DNA of 64,000 nucleotides from the NCBI RefSeq assembly GCF_900155575.1, contig NZ_LT706966.1:1860037-1924036 (forward strand), given 5' to 3'. The notes beneath the pieces were generated by a model. It saw nothing but the letters and a program-made list of their open reading frames with translations. It was not told the origin of the DNA and did no database searches. Positions 8,742 through 18,222 of this stretch are shown here, piece by piece. The position numbers and the translations under genes are program-made. The stretch is from Actinotignum timonense. Its GTDB lineage: Bacteria; Actinomycetota; Actinomycetes; Actinomycetales; Actinomycetaceae. Within the stretch, counting starts at the first letter, position 1, and every line of letters starts with the position of its first letter.

Positions 8742-9754
8742 ACTGTCACCAAGGCGGACAGCTTATCGAATTTAGCTGGCCCAATACCGGGGACCTCGAG
8801 AAGATCCTCCGGGGAGGTAAAAGGACCGTTGTTTTCCCTCCAGCTGAGAATATCCCGGGCGGTGGCCGGGCCTACCCCGGGAAGGGTCTCCAAGTCGCTA
8901 GCAGAGGCAGTATTGAGGTTAACGAGAGCACCGGAATTACTTTTCCCGGATCCCCCGCCAGCGGCCCCGCCGCCTCCACCTCCAGCGCCTCCATTCTTTC
9001 CGCCTTTGCTGCCACCGCTCCCACCCGGGTTCGCGTTGCCTCCCGAACCGGACAGCACTCGCGGTGTTTCACCGGGTGCGGGTATATGGATATGGGAGCC
9101 ATCAGTTACGGGTTCGGCAAGATTGATCGCGGCACCGTCCGCACTCGGGGTGAGTCCGCCGGCTAATTCCACCAGGTCGTTCACCCGGGCTCCGCCGGGA
9201 GCGCTATATACTCCCGGGGTTGCCACCTCACCGGAAATACAGGCGACGATAGTTGTGGGACTGGATTCGCCCGCGGTGGGGGTGGCCGGCCCAGATTCGC
9301 CGCGCGCCGCTCCGCCTTGAGATACACCCGGAGTAGCTGGCGGGCCTGAGGAAACCACGGCCGGGCCTTCAGTGGTAGAAACCGGGCCGGCCACGCTGCT
9401 CCCCGGTGGTACCGCGGCGGGGCTAGCGGAGGCCGGACCGCCCCCGCGCCCAAGCCAGGCCAGCACCCCAAGAATGAGGAGCCCACCCAACAGAGCAACG
9501 GCGAAAGCGCCAAGTGTTCGGGGAGACCAGCGCCACCGCGATGCTTGCGCGGGCGTGGTGAGCACGGCGATATCTTCACCGGTACCAGCACCGAGGGCAA
9601 GAGCCGCGAAATCCCGTACCGCGCTCCGGCCCGGCGGCCCACCCCGACTTCTACCTGGCGGCCCGCCCGCACTCGGATCCAGGCCTGCCTCCGGTATCGG
9701 ATCGGTGCGGGGCAGGCTGAGGCGCGGGGCTGGGTGCGGTAATGAGGTAGTCAT
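8738..9754 (-). CDS. comEA: ComEA family helix-hairpin-helix DNA-binding protein
   Basis: A 338-residue membrane-anchored DNA receptor for the ComEC channel. Residues ~1-75 are Pro/Gly-rich and cytoplasmic; one membrane span follows ('FAVALLGGLLILGVLAWLG'). A low-complexity linker leads to an SLBB domain ('VACISGEVATPGVYSAPGGARVNDLVELAGG'), a Gly/Ser-rich spacer, and a C-terminal helix-hairpin-helix pair ('LNTASASDLETLPGVGPATARDILSWRENNGPF..LLEVPGIGPAKF'). The start ATG at 9754 is taken because upstream in-frame sequence is antisense to the next gene. It is coupled to comEC by a 4-nt overlap. Confidence 0.9.
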   Translation of the reverse strand: MTTSLPHPAPRLSLPRTDPIPEAGLDPSAGGPPGRSRGGPPGRSAVRDFAALALGAGTGEDIAVLTTPAQASRWRWSPRTLGAFAVALLGGLLILGVLAWLGRGGGPASASPAAVPPGSSVAGPVSTTEGPAVVSSGPPATPGVSQGGAARGESGPATPTAGESSPTTIVACISGEVATPGVYSAPGGARVNDLVELAGGLTPSADGAAINLAEPVTDGSHIHIPAPGETPRVLSGSGGNANPGGSGGSKGGKNGGAGGGGGGAAGGGSGKSNSGALVNLNTASASDLETLPGVGPATARDILSWRENNGPFTSPEDLLEVPGIGPAKFDKLSALVTV

Positions 9755-9859
9755 GGGCCTATCATGCGCGCCCGCGCGCACCTGGTGCCGGCGCCCCGGC
9801 ACACGTGGGGATAACGCCGACGTTTGGCCAGCTGTGGATAGTTTCAGGCATCGCCGCTC

Positions 9860-9865
9860 TACAAT
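9860..9865 (+). promoter_or_regulatory. -10 element, leaderless start of the DUF853 gene
   Basis: TACAAT ends 6 nt before the ATG at 9872, which puts the expected transcription start on the A of the start codon. No Shine-Dalgarno is present and the -35 is weak. Confidence 0.55.
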
Positions 9866-9871
9866 ATTGGT

Positions 9872-11769
9872 ATGAACGACGCCGATATTGCCCGCTTGCG
9901 CGCCGAGGCGGCCGAAGCCGCTGCTAAAGCTGCCCGCGCGGAAGCCGAACTCGCCCAGGCTCGCCTCGATGCCGCCCTCGCCGCCACAATTGCCACTGAT
10001 ACCCCGCCCACCACCACGGCTCAGGCCGCATCCGATATTGCGGGAAACACGCCGACAGAGAACACCACTGAAACCGCCACCGCGGCAGAGACGCACCCAC
10101 CCGTGCAGCCGGCGGCGTCGTCGCCGCAAGACTCCCCGGAACAATCCCCGGAACCCAATAAAGACGATTACGCGAACGAGGTGGCGCGCAGCTACCAGGT
10201 AGCCGGCCCGGCTCTCACCCTGGGCGCCTACCTGGACCCGGCCGGGAATCCGCGGCCCGATGTGCTGGTGCGGCTGCCTTTCGCGAGTTTCAATCGGCAC
10301 GGGCTGGTGTGCGGGGCGACCGGCACCGGGAAAACTCGTACCCTCCAGCTGCTGGCTGAACAGCTGAGCGCGGCCGGCGTGGCCGTTTTCCTTACCGACA
10401 TTAAGGGCGATCTTTCCGGCCTGTGCGAGGCGGGCACGGCTTCCGATAAGCTCACGGCGCGCACCCGCGCCTTGGGGCAGGAATGGACGGGGGCCTCGTT
10501 CTCACTGCATCTGTATTCCCTCACCGAAACTACCGGGGTGCCGCTACGTTCCACGGTGGAGGATTTCGGTGCTTTGCTGCTGGCGCGGGCCCTGAAATTG
10601 AATGACACCCAGGAATCGGCGCTGGCCTTGGTTTTCGCGTGGGCGGAGCAGGAGAATCTGCGCCTGTACACCCTGGAGGATCTGCGCGAGGTGCTCCATT
10701 ATTTGACCACGGATGGCAAGGCGGAACTTTCCGGTATCGGTGGGGTCTCCACCGCGACCGCCGGCGTGATTTTGCGCGAGGTATCCGCCCTGGCCGCGCA
10801 GGGTGGCGATGTGTTTTTCCAGCGTCCCTCCTTTAGCCCGAGCGAACTCATTGCCCACGAAGGCGAGCGCGGTGTTATTTCCGCCCTTGAGCTACCGGAC
10901 GTGCGCGATATGCCCGAACTTTTCTCCACGTTCACGATGTGGGTGCTCAGCCGGCTCTTTTCCGACCTGCCGGAGGTGGGCGATACTCCCCTGCCCCGCC
11001 TGGTATTTTTCTTCGACGAAGCGCATTTGCTGTTCTCGGGTGCGTCCCGGAATTTCGTGGACGAAGTAACCCGGGTGGTGCGCCTCATCCGTTCCAAGGG
11101 CGTAGGTGTTTTCTTCGTCACCCAAACCCCGCAGGATATCCCCGAATCGGTGCTCGCGCAGCTGGGCACCCGGATTCACCACGCCCTGCGCGCCCACACC
11201 CCCAAGGACGTCAAGGTTCTCAACGAAACGGCAAAAACTTTCCCCTTCTCGCCCCTGGATATTGCGGCCGTGCTGCCCGCGCTAGGGACCGGTGAAGCTG
11301 TGGTCACGGGTTTGGGCGACGACGGCGCCCCTACGGCGGTGGCCCCTACTCGGCTATGGGCGCCGCGCTCCGTCATGGGCCCGGCCAGCCCGGCTGCCTT
11401 GCGCACCGCCCTCGGAGCAACACCTCGGCCTGCTCCTCTTTCCGGGGAGGCCGCGAGCGAGGGAGCGGCCCGCGCGGTTGCCGAGCGGCGCGCGCAGCTG
11501 GAAGCCGCGGCAGCGGCAGCTAAAGAAGCGGAAGAGCAGCGGCGGGCCGAGGAGGCCGCGGCGAAGAAAGCCGCCCGCGAGGCAGAAAAAAGCTGGCAGC
11601 CGCGGAACGAGAAGCCGAGCGGGCCGCCCAGCGGGCCCAGCGGAATGCAGAAAAGGAAGCTGAGCGCCAGGCGCGGCGCCGCGATGCCGCCATCGATTCG
11701 GTGGTGCGCAGCGCCGGGCGATCCCTGGGCCGCTCGATTATTAATTCGATTTTCGGGCGGCGCCGCTAG
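9872..11769 (+). CDS. HerA/DUF853-type ATPase, frameshifted near its 3' end
   Basis: A YjgR-like P-loop ATPase of the HerA/DUF853 family. Residues 1-90 are an Ala/Glu-rich helix and a Pro/Thr-rich linker. The ATPase core has Walker A 'CGATGTGKTRTLQLL' (~150), Walker B 'RLVFFFDEAHLLF' (~385) and the sensor-like 'FFVTQTPQDIPESVLAQLG'. The reading frame goes wrong at an A6 run (11586-11591, codon ~572). In the frame one base back, a normal C-terminus follows: a charged helix and then 'SVVRSAGRSLGRSIINSIFG', ending at TAG 11767-11769. In the uncorrected frame the protein instead runs to 12193 across the opposite-strand epimerase gene. One more A would restore the gene. Its cellular role is not established; it may act as a helicase-like DNA pump. 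Confidence 0.85.
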
Positions 11770-12727
11770 CGCCGGCCGGATAGCTGATGGTGACGGTAAG
11801 GCTGCGGGACTGGCCCGGGGCGAGGGCCACCCGGCCCACCTGATCCGAGCGATTAAAAGCATTGGGAAGGGCGGAAGCCGGGGCCACCAGGAGGGCTTCC
11901 CGTGCCCCGCGCTCCAGCGTATCCCCGGTCCACAGCCGCACATAGGGTGCTTCGCTGGGTTCCTGAGCGAGGATAATATCGCGTTCGCGGGCCGGATCGG
12001 TCAGGACGGTTGCCACGATGCCGTCACTGGTGGGTACCAGCGAGGTAAAGGTGGAGTCGATCCGGCTAGCTCCGAGCACCGGCCACTCGACCGGGGTGCT
12101 CACCCCGGTGAGCGCGGCATCTCCGGGGGCCGGGATTCCTTGGGCGTCGGCGGCAATTTTAGTGCGAGCGCTGACCGTTGCCGACATTTTTGAAACGGAG
12201 GCGAGCTGCGGGAAACGCATGTACCCGTTCCACGCAAGCGCCACCGGAGCGCAGCTTTCACCGCGGTTCGTTACTTCCACGCTGACGGAAAGATTATGGG
12301 TGCCCGCGCTGGAATCCCCCAGCGCGTACACCACTTGTAGGCCCACCGGCCAGGGGTACCCGGTGACCGCGGGAAGTTCCGCCCGCAAAATAAGGGCATC
12401 CGCGGAGCGTTCGCGCTGGAATTCGCAGTTGTGGACACGCAGGCAGCGCCCGGCAGTATCCGCCTCCAGCTGGTAGCTTTGCCCATCCCAGGTGTAGCGC
12501 CCACCGGCGAGCGGACCCACCCAAGGTGCCTCAATAAGCCCGCGCCCACCGGCTGCCTCCTCCAATTCGGCAGCGTTGCGGTACCCGGAAAACACCTCGC
12601 CGTCCGGACTCCAGGAGAGGAGGGTGGCACCGCGCGCCGCCACGAGGGCACTGGCTCCGCCGGGCGCGCTGAGAAGCCATGCCGGTTTACCGTCAAAGTC
12701 GTGCGTCGTGATGCGCATACGTGCCAC
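11741..12727 (-). CDS. Aldose 1-epimerase-like protein lacking catalytic residues
   Basis: A 328-residue protein of the galactose mutarotase/YeaD fold. It aligns with actinobacterial aldose epimerases along its length: the N-terminal 'ARGATLLSW', the first histidine region 'RVHNCEF' (H99), and the C-terminal 'LERGAREALLVAPASALPNAF'. Two positions differ. The usual WHPYF histidine is Asn167 in 'AWNGYMRF', and the usual EPM/EP glutamate is Ala282 in 'VAPASALPNAF'. It is therefore doubtful that it is an active mutarotase; sugar binding or regulation is possible. The GTG start at 12727 follows GGAGGA at 4 nt, better than the internal ATG. It overlaps the repaired end of the convergent DUF853 gene by 29 bp. 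Confidence 0.75.
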   Translation of the reverse strand: MARMRITTHDFDGKPAWLLSAPGGASALVAARGATLLSWSPDGEVFSGYRNAAELEEAAGGRGLIEAPWVGPLAGGRYTWDGQSYQLEADTAGRCLRVHNCEFQRERSADALILRAELPAVTGYPWPVGLQVVYALGDSSAGTHNLSVSVEVTNRGESCAPVALAWNGYMRFPQLASVSKMSATVSARTKIAADAQGIPAPGDAALTGVSTPVEWPVLGASRIDSTFTSLVPTSDGIVATVLTDPARERDIILAQEPSEAPYVRLWTGDTLERGAREALLVAPASALPNAFNRSDQVGRVALAPGQSRSLTVTISYPAGASGAARKSN

Positions 12728-12803
12728 GATGTCCTCCTTACTCCCGCGGGTTCCTTCCCTTGGATTGGTGCCCGAGTTCCGAGCTTGAACTAGCTTCCGG
12801 ACC

Positions 12804-12834
12804 GGGGCCGGATTCTGGGTCTGAACCCGGCCCC
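12804..12834 (-). terminator. Hairpin after leuS
   Basis: An 8-bp GC stem (12804-12811 and 12827-12834, 15-nt loop) starts 22 bp downstream of the leuS stop. Confidence 0.5.
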
Positions 12835-12855
12835 GCGCCCAAACCAGTATCCGCT

Positions 12856-15771
12856 TTACGGAACGATATTAATGAGTCCGGGTGCCCGCACGATAATCTT
12901 GCGCGGTTCGCCGTCCAGGAAGGACTGCACCCGTTCTTCCGCCAGGGCCCGAGCGGTCAGATCCGCATCGGAAATATCCTGGGGTACTTCCAGGCGGGCC
13001 CGGACTTTACCCTTCACCTGCACCACGCAGGTCACGGTGTCATCCACCAGCAGCGAGGCATCGCTGACCTGCGGGAAAGCAGCGCGCGCCACCAGGCCGG
13101 GCTGGCCCAAACGCGACCAGAGTTCTTCGGCAATATGGGGAGCCACCGGGGCCACCATCGCCACGATAGCGCAGGCGGCTTCCCGCGGCACCGCCTCCAG
13201 CCCGGTGAGGTGGTTATTGAGCACGATGAGCTTGGAAATCGCGGTATTAATACGCATATGGTCGTAATCGTCGGCCACACCCGCGATGGTGCGGGCCAGC
13301 AGTTTCGCGGTTTCGGTATCGGGAGCGGTATCGCTGACCGTCACCTCGCCGGTGCGTTCATCAACGATATTGCGCCACAGCCGCTGGAGGAAGCGCTGCG
13401 AACCCACCACCGCGCGGGTATCCCAGGGGCGGGAAACATCGAGGGGCCCCATGGACATTTCGTAAACACGGAAGGTATCCGCACCGTACTGGTCGGCCAT
13501 ATCATCGGGCGTGATGATGTTCTTGAGGGATTTGCCCATCTTCCCGTATTCCCGATTGACTTTCTCCCCCTGGTAGTAGAAGACCGCTTCCCCATTTTCT
13601 TCGCGTTCTTCTACCTCATCGGCCGGCACATAGGCCCCGCGGGAATCGGTATAGGCATAGGCCTGTACGTAGCCCTGGTTGAAGAGCTTGTGGAACGGCT
13701 CGGAGGAAGAAACATAACCCAGGTCAAAGAGGACCTTGTGCCAGAAACGTGCGTACAGCAGGTGGAGCACAGCATGTTCGACGCCGCCCACGTACAAATC
13801 CACCCCTCCGGAGGTGTTCCCGGACTCGGGCCGCGGGCCCATCCAGTAGGCTTCATTTTCCGGGGCGCAGAAGCTATCGGCATTGGTGGGATCCACATAG
13901 CGCAATTCGTACCAGCACGAGCCAGCCCACTGCGGCATGGTATTGGTTTCGCGGCGGTACTTCTTGAGGCCATCCCCCAGGTCAAGCTCGACATTCACCC
14001 ATTCCGGATTGCGTTCCAGCGGGGGTTGGGGCAGCGAATCTGCGTCGTCGGCATCATAAGACGCCGGCGAGAAGTCTTCCATTTCGGGCAGCTCCAAGGG
14101 GAGCATCGATTCGGGTAGCGCGTGTGCAATCCCCTCCTCATCCCAGATGATCGGGAAGGGTTCACCCCAGTAGCGCTGGCGCGAGAAGAGCCAATCATGC
14201 AGGCGATAGGTGACGGTTGCGGTTCCGGCGCCGCGTTCTTCCAGCCAGGCGATAATAGCGGCCATGGATTCCGTTTTGCTCATGCCGTTGAGGGAGATGT
14301 CCTCATTGGCGGAATCGACGAGGATGCCGTCCCCGGTGTAGGCGCCTTCGTCCAGGTTCGGGCCGTACGGATCCTCCGCCGGGCCGATGGTGCGAATAAC
14401 ATCCAGATTGTATTCGCGCGCGAAAGCCCAATCGCGGTCATCGTGAGCGGGAACAGCCATAATGGCGCCGGTTCCGTAACCGACCAGCACGTAATCCGCC
14501 ACGAAAACCGGAACCTTGGCGCCATTGACCGGGTTGATCCCGAAGAGCCCGGAGAAAACACCGGTCTTTTCGTGGGTATCCGAGGTGCGTTCCATATCGG
14601 ATTTCGCGGCGGCGCGCGCCCGGTAGGCCGCTACCGCTGCGCGCGGGGTGTTGTATCCGCCGGTCCATTCTTCGCGGGTGCCTTCCGGCCAGCTATCGGG
14701 AACCTGGAGGGCCTGCGCATCGGCTTCCGCACCCGGCTCGGTCCCGCCCAGGGCGGCGTGTTCGGGAGCAACGGCCATGAAGCTGGCCCCGAAGAGGGTA
14801 TCGGGGCGGGTGGTATACACATCCAGGACCCGCCCGGAGCCGTCAGAAAGTTCGAAACGAACCGTGGCGCCGTGGGAGCGCCCGATCCAGTTCTGCTGCA
14901 TGGCTCGCACTTTATCCGGCCAGTCGATGGTATCCAGATCGCTGACGAGGCGATCCGCGTAGGCGGTGATCCGCATCATCCACTGGGCGAGATTGCGCCG
15001 GAACACCGGGAAGTTGCCGCGTTCGGAGCGCCCTTCGGCGGTCACTTCCTCATTGGCGAGCACCGTTCCCAGGCCCGGGCACCAATTAACGGGTGCTTCC
15101 TTGATGTAAACCAGGCGGTATTCGCTGAGCGCCTCCGCCTTTTCTTTCTTGGAGAGTTCCTCCCAGGGCCGACCGTCCGGAGTGGCCTTTTCCCCGCTAG
15201 CGAATTTCGCTTCGAGTTCCTCGATGGGCCGGGCAGCTCCGTTGCCGCGTCCGTCCCGGCGCGGGTAATCCGGGTCAAACCAGGAATTGAATACTTTGGT
15301 GAAAATCCACTGGGTCCACTTCACGTACTCAATATCGGTGGTGGAGAAAACGCGGCGCGAATCGTGGGAGAGCCCGAGGCGGTGCAGCTGGGCGGCCATA
15401 TTGGCAATATTTTCCGCGGTGGTGATGGCCGGGTGCTTGCCGTTTTGTACCGCGAATTGTTCGGCGGGAAGTCCGAAGGCGTCATAGCCCATGGTGTAGA
15501 GGACGTTCTCACCCTTCATGCGGTGGTAGCGGGCCACGGTATCCGTGGCGATATAGCCGAGCGGATGGCCCACGTGCAGGCCGCGCCCGGAAGGATAGGG
15601 GAACATGTCCTGGATAAAGAACTTCGGCGCCGAGGTATCACCCGCGAGATCCCCAACCGGGTTCGCGGCGTAGAAGGCACCTTCCTCTTCCCAGCGTTCC
15701 TGCCAGTGGGCTTCGATCTCATTTGCCAGCTCCGCGGTGTAGCGGAACTGGGTCATATCCTCAGCGCTCAA
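12856..15771 (-). CDS. leuS: Leucyl-tRNA synthetase
   Basis: A 971-residue class I synthetase that charges tRNA-Leu. The HIGH-type signature is '[16 protein letters not shown]' (~50-65) and the KMSKS-type loop is '[14 protein letters not shown]' (~770). A CP1 editing domain lies between, and the protein ends with an anticodon-binding and C-terminal domain. The start is TTG at 15771: AAAAGGAG stands 5 nt upstream, and the product begins [20 protein letters not shown]. The ATG five codons later lacks this spacing. The length is normal for the actinobacterial enzyme. It is monocistronic and divergent from the HIT gene. Confidence 0.96.
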   Translation of the reverse strand: MSAEDMTQFRYTAELANEIEAHWQERWEEEGAFYAANPVGDLAGDTSAPKFFIQDMFPYPSGRGLHVGHPLGYIATDTVARYHRMKGENVLYTMGYDAFGLPAEQFAVQNGKHPAITTAENIANMAAQLHRLGLSHDSRRVFSTTDIEYVKWTQWIFTKVFNSWFDPDYPRRDGRGNGAARPIEELEAKFASGEKATPDGRPWEELSKKEKAEALSEYRLVYIKEAPVNWCPGLGTVLANEEVTAEGRSERGNFPVFRRNLAQWMMRITAYADRLVSDLDTIDWPDKVRAMQQNWIGRSHGATVRFELSDGSGRVLDVYTTRPDTLFGASFMAVAPEHAALGGTEPGAEADAQALQVPDSWPEGTREEWTGGYNTPRAAVAAYRARAAAKSDMERTSDTHEKTGVFSGLFGINPVNGAKVPVFVADYVLVGYGTGAIMAVPAHDDRDWAFAREYNLDVIRTIGPAEDPYGPNLDEGAYTGDGILVDSANEDISLNGMSKTESMAAIIAWLEERGAGTATVTYRLHDWLFSRQRYWGEPFPIIWDEEGIAHALPESMLPLELPEMEDFSPASYDADDADSLPQPPLERNPEWVNVELDLGDGLKKYRRETNTMPQWAGSCWYELRYVDPTNADSFCAPENEAYWMGPRPESGNTSGGVDLYVGGVEHAVLHLLYARFWHKVLFDLGYVSSSEPFHKLFNQGYVQAYAYTDSRGAYVPADEVEEREENGEAVFYYQGEKVNREYGKMGKSLKNIITPDDMADQYGADTFRVYEMSMGPLDVSRPWDTRAVVGSQRFLQRLWRNIVDERTGEVTVSDTAPDTETAKLLARTIAGVADDYDHMRINTAISKLIVLNNHLTGLEAVPREAACAIVAMVAPVAPHIAEELWSRLGQPGLVARAAFPQVSDASLLVDDTVTCVVQVKGKVRARLEVPQDISDADLTARALAEERVQSFLDGEPRKIIVRAPGLINIVP

Positions 15772-15910
15772 GGGTACTCCTTTTCGACGGTCGACTTCGG
15801 TCAATTGTAGCTCTCTCCTACGACAAATCTCAGGTCGTCCACAGCGGGAAGGCGGCGCTGGCGGCCGCGGCCCGTGCAGCCGGCATCCACGGGCCAGCAA
15901 AGCCGGCGGC

Positions 15911-15916
15911 TAGACT
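15911..15916 (+). promoter_or_regulatory. -10 element, leaderless start of the HIT gene
   Basis: TAGACT ends 6 nt before the ATG at 15923, which predicts a leaderless transcript. No Shine-Dalgarno precedes the start. Confidence 0.5.
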
Positions 15917-15922
15917 GGTGCC

Positions 15923-16363
15923 ATGAGCGTCTTTTCAAAAATTATTGCCGGCGAGATTCCGGGTCGTTTCGTTTGGGCCGACGACGTGTGCGTTGCTTTC
16001 GCAACTCTTGAACCGCACGCCCGCGGGCATGTTCTGGTTGTGCCACGCGCGGAAATTGATCGCTTCACCGATCTTGATGATGACACGGCGGCGCATCTTT
16101 TCATCGTTGCCAAGCGGATCGGTAAAGCCCAGATCGCGGCTTTCGGGGTGGATCGGGCGATGCTGGTCATCGCCGGTCTGGGCGTGCCCCACACCCACCT
16201 GCACGTTATTCCCGCCGATTCCGAAAACGTCACCAGTTTTGCGTCTGCACGCAAGGATGTGCCCGGAGTCGAATTGGACGCGGCCATGGAGGAATTGCGC
16301 GCGGCCCTACGCGAACAGGGCTGGGAGGCTTTTGTTCCCGAGCAGCTCGGTTCCCTCGCCTAG
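15923..16363 (+). CDS. HIT family nucleotide-binding protein
   Basis: A 146-residue histidine-triad protein of the Hint/FHIT superfamily, which hydrolyses or transfers nucleoside phosphoramidates or dinucleotides. It opens 'SVFSKIIAGEIPGRFVWADDVCVAF' and continues 'LEPHARGHVLVVPRAEI', both typical. The active-site triad is present as 'VPHTHLHVIP' (~residues 88-97). The gene is single and divergent from leuS with a shared 150-bp upstream region. The natural substrate is unknown. Confidence 0.93.
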   Translation: MSVFSKIIAGEIPGRFVWADDVCVAFATLEPHARGHVLVVPRAEIDRFTDLDDDTAAHLFIVAKRIGKAQIAAFGVDRAMLVIAGLGVPHTHLHVIPADSENVTSFASARKDVPGVELDAAMEELRAALREQGWEAFVPEQLGSLA

Positions 16364-16418
16364 GCGAACTCGCTTAGACCCGCGTTGCAGGCAAGGCTTG
16401 CGGCCCGCGCGCAGCGGT

Positions 16419-17171
16419 TTAGGCCAGCCCCACCAGGTTCTCAATGAATTCGGCAGTGTCGGTCCAGTCCCGTACCGCGTGGGTATCAATGCCGAGCCGG
16501 GTCACCGGGTAGTCGTTACCGGCCGGATCGAGCCGGTCCCCCACAAAAAGCATCTGCGCGATGGGGATGCCGGTTTGCTTGGAGAGTTCTGCGATTCCGT
16601 AGGCTTTATCCACGCCTTTGCGGGTAATATCCACGGAGGTTGAACCGCCCGAGCGCACTTCCAGGTGCGGCAGACGCGCTGCGACAGCTTCTCGCAGCGC
16701 GTTTTTCTTTTCCCCGCTCGGATCCCAGGCGCGTTTCGCTTCCAGCGGTGCACTTTGTCCGAGCGCGGAGAACGTGACCTGGGAGCCGCGGTCTTCCAGG
16801 ATCTCCCCCCAGGTAGTGCTTTCCCACAGGCCGAGCCGGCGCGCTTCTTCTTCCAAGGCCAGTGCCGCGTCCCGGCGTTCTTCCGCGGTGAGGTTGCGGA
16901 CGTACACATCGCGCCACTGCCCCGCATCGTGAACAAGGTAGCGGGTTCCGCAGGTGGGCATGAGGTGGAGGCGCGCGAGCTCCGCGGGAGTGCCGTCCAG
17001 CCCTTCCAGGAGCTGGCTTTCGAACTGCCCGAATTGCCCGCCGGAAATCACGCATACCTCGTAAGTATCCAGCAATGCCCGCAGGGCCCGCGCCATGCGT
17101 TCGGGCAGCGCGGATTTGGAGGGTGCCAGGGTATCGTCCAGGTCAAAAGCAATAAGGCGGTAAGACGTCAT
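16419..17171 (-). CDS. HAD-IIB family phosphatase (phosphomannomutase/SPP-like)
   Basis: A 250-residue haloacid dehalogenase superfamily hydrolase. Motif I is 'LIAFDLDDTLAPSKS' near the N-terminus, motif II 'CVISGG', and motif IV 'MLFVGDRLDPAGND' near residue 220. A C2-type cap lies between motifs II and III, as in the HAD-IIB group. The overall look, 'LMPTCGTRYLV' after motif II and the acidic motif IV, resembles the eukaryotic-type phosphomannomutase/sucrose-phosphatase branch rather than Cof. The substrate cannot be read from sequence. ATG at 17171 is chosen because it places motif I at the usual distance; GTG/ATG codons six residues upstream are possible. Confidence 0.82.
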   Translation of the reverse strand: MTSYRLIAFDLDDTLAPSKSALPERMARALRALLDTYEVCVISGGQFGQFESQLLEGLDGTPAELARLHLMPTCGTRYLVHDAGQWRDVYVRNLTAEERRDAALALEEEARRLGLWESTTWGEILEDRGSQVTFSALGQSAPLEAKRAWDPSGEKKNALREAVAARLPHLEVRSGGSTSVDITRKGVDKAYGIAELSKQTGIPIAQMLFVGDRLDPAGNDYPVTRLGIDTHAVRDWTDTAEFIENLVGLA

Positions 17172-17266
17172 AGCCACAGTATGGTGCATGGGCCGGGCAG
17201 ATGCGAAATAATGGCCGGCTTAATGCACAGATCCGGTCCAATACCCACGTATTCTTACGACGACGC

Positions 17267-17300
17267 AGCGGGCTGATACATCGCGATGTATCAGCCCGCT
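17267..17300 (-). terminator. Terminator of the DUF4282 gene
   Basis: A perfect 15-bp stem (17267-17281 and 17286-17300) closes a CGCG loop, about 70 bp past the stop codon. Confidence 0.8.
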
Positions 17301-17370
17301 GGTGGGTTTCGCGCGGCAGGGCAGCTGGCTGGTGAGAAGCGCGCGGCCTGGCCAGGCGTGCTAGACCTGC

Positions 17371-17874
17371 TTATTGTTCGTCTTTGATGGCTGCTTCGCA
17401 GAGCAACCGGGCCCCGCCAATAATAAGAACAGCAACCACGAGGCTGAGGAGGAAGCTGAGGACTCCGGCGAGCGCAACCGTGGTGGGAGTGTATTCACCG
17501 AAAACGCTAATCATCGCGAAAAGCGAGACGAGCACATGGCAGCCGGCCACGATAAAGGCGATGATCATGATGATCGGCGCGATAGAACGCGCTACCCGAG
17601 TGGAGAAGTTCGTGGAGAACAGCGCCGCGAAACCAGAAGGGTTGTGCGGCTGCTGGGGCTGCGGCGGGTAGCCGTAGCCCGGCGCTGAGTAAGCTGACGG
17701 TGCCCACTGGCCCTGCTGCGGGGCGGGGATATAGGGCTGGCCCTGCGCCTGATTCTGCTGGCTCTGCTGATTCTGCTGGTCAAAGCCCTGCTGGTAGGAC
17801 TGCTGTTCCGGCTGGGCGCTCTGCTGACCATAACCGGGGTTATTATCAGGGAACTGGTTATTCTGTTCGCTCAT
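17371..17874 (-). CDS. DUF4282 domain membrane protein with Gln-rich N-terminus
   Basis: A 167-residue protein. Residues 1-75 are very rich in Gln, Pro, Tyr and Gly (repeated QQ, GYGYPPQPQQP) and probably disordered. Residues ~85-160 are a DUF4282 domain with two membrane spans ('SIAPIIMIIAFIVAGCHVLVSLFAM' and 'LAGVLSFLLSLVVAVLIIGGARLL') and a short acidic tail. ATG at 17874 is preceded by GGAAGGAA. The long upstream extension of the frame lacks coding character. Function is not known for this family; disordered Q/P-rich tails of this kind often occur on actinobacterial envelope proteins. Confidence 0.82.
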   Translation of the reverse strand: MSEQNNQFPDNNPGYGQQSAQPEQQSYQQGFDQQNQQSQQNQAQGQPYIPAPQQGQWAPSAYSAPGYGYPPQPQQPHNPSGFAALFSTNFSTRVARSIAPIIMIIAFIVAGCHVLVSLFAMISVFGEYTPTTVALAGVLSFLLSLVVAVLIIGGARLLCEAAIKDEQ

Positions 17875-18222
17875 GAGTATTCCTTCCGTAACGAGCGATG
17901 GCCACGACGCGATCATGACCCGAGGCACTTCACACTTAAAATACCAAGAAAGTGGAAACGCGCGTATTCATCTCACTACCCGCCGGAGGCGGGTAGGTAC
18001 CAACTAAGCGTAGCTATTCGTAGCGGCCACCGCGAATAGGACAGATCCAGCACGGGACCTGAGGGCGGGCCGAGGGATAGGGCTACCTGGACATCTTCTG
18101 GCAGTATCTCATTCATACCTGAATGATGGCATGAGGTTACGACAGAAAAATCTTGAGGTAGCCATCCCCCCGGCCCGCTACGTTCCGGATCGGCGCCGCA
18201 CTACGGATATCACCGCAGTGTC
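17875..18222. other. Intergenic region between ndh and the DUF4282 gene
   Basis: No gene is supported here. It holds a 9-bp hairpin (17976-17984 with 17988-17996, GGA loop), a perfect TCATTCA/TGAATGA inverted repeat (18109-18115 with 18120-18126), and flanking arms GGCTACCT (18081-18088) and AGGTAGCC (18156-18163). The nested arms lie just downstream of the ndh stop and could be a terminator or an operator. A promoter for the DUF4282 gene should lie left of 17976 but I see no strong match. Confidence 0.6.

Noticed and set aside
9755-10300. N-terminal extension of comEA
   Set aside because: The extra ~180 residues are antisense to the start of the DUF853 gene and are Arg/Gly-rich; a good ATG at 9754 begins the recognisable protein.
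11585-11593. Programmed -1 frameshifting of the dnaX type at the A6 run
   Set aside because: The zero frame reads GAA AAA AGC, so the X-XXY-YYZ phasing needed for tandem slippage is not met, and I see no pseudoknot or clear stimulatory hairpin downstream. Slippage of another kind is not excluded.
11770-12193. C-terminal extension of the DUF853 protein across the epimerase gene
   Set aside because: The sequence after the A6 run has no family resemblance, whereas the neighbouring frame has a proper ending at 11769.
14122-15810. A 562-codon open frame on the + strand opposite leuS
   Set aside because: It is a mirror of the leuS codon pattern; leuS has complete family motifs on the other strand.
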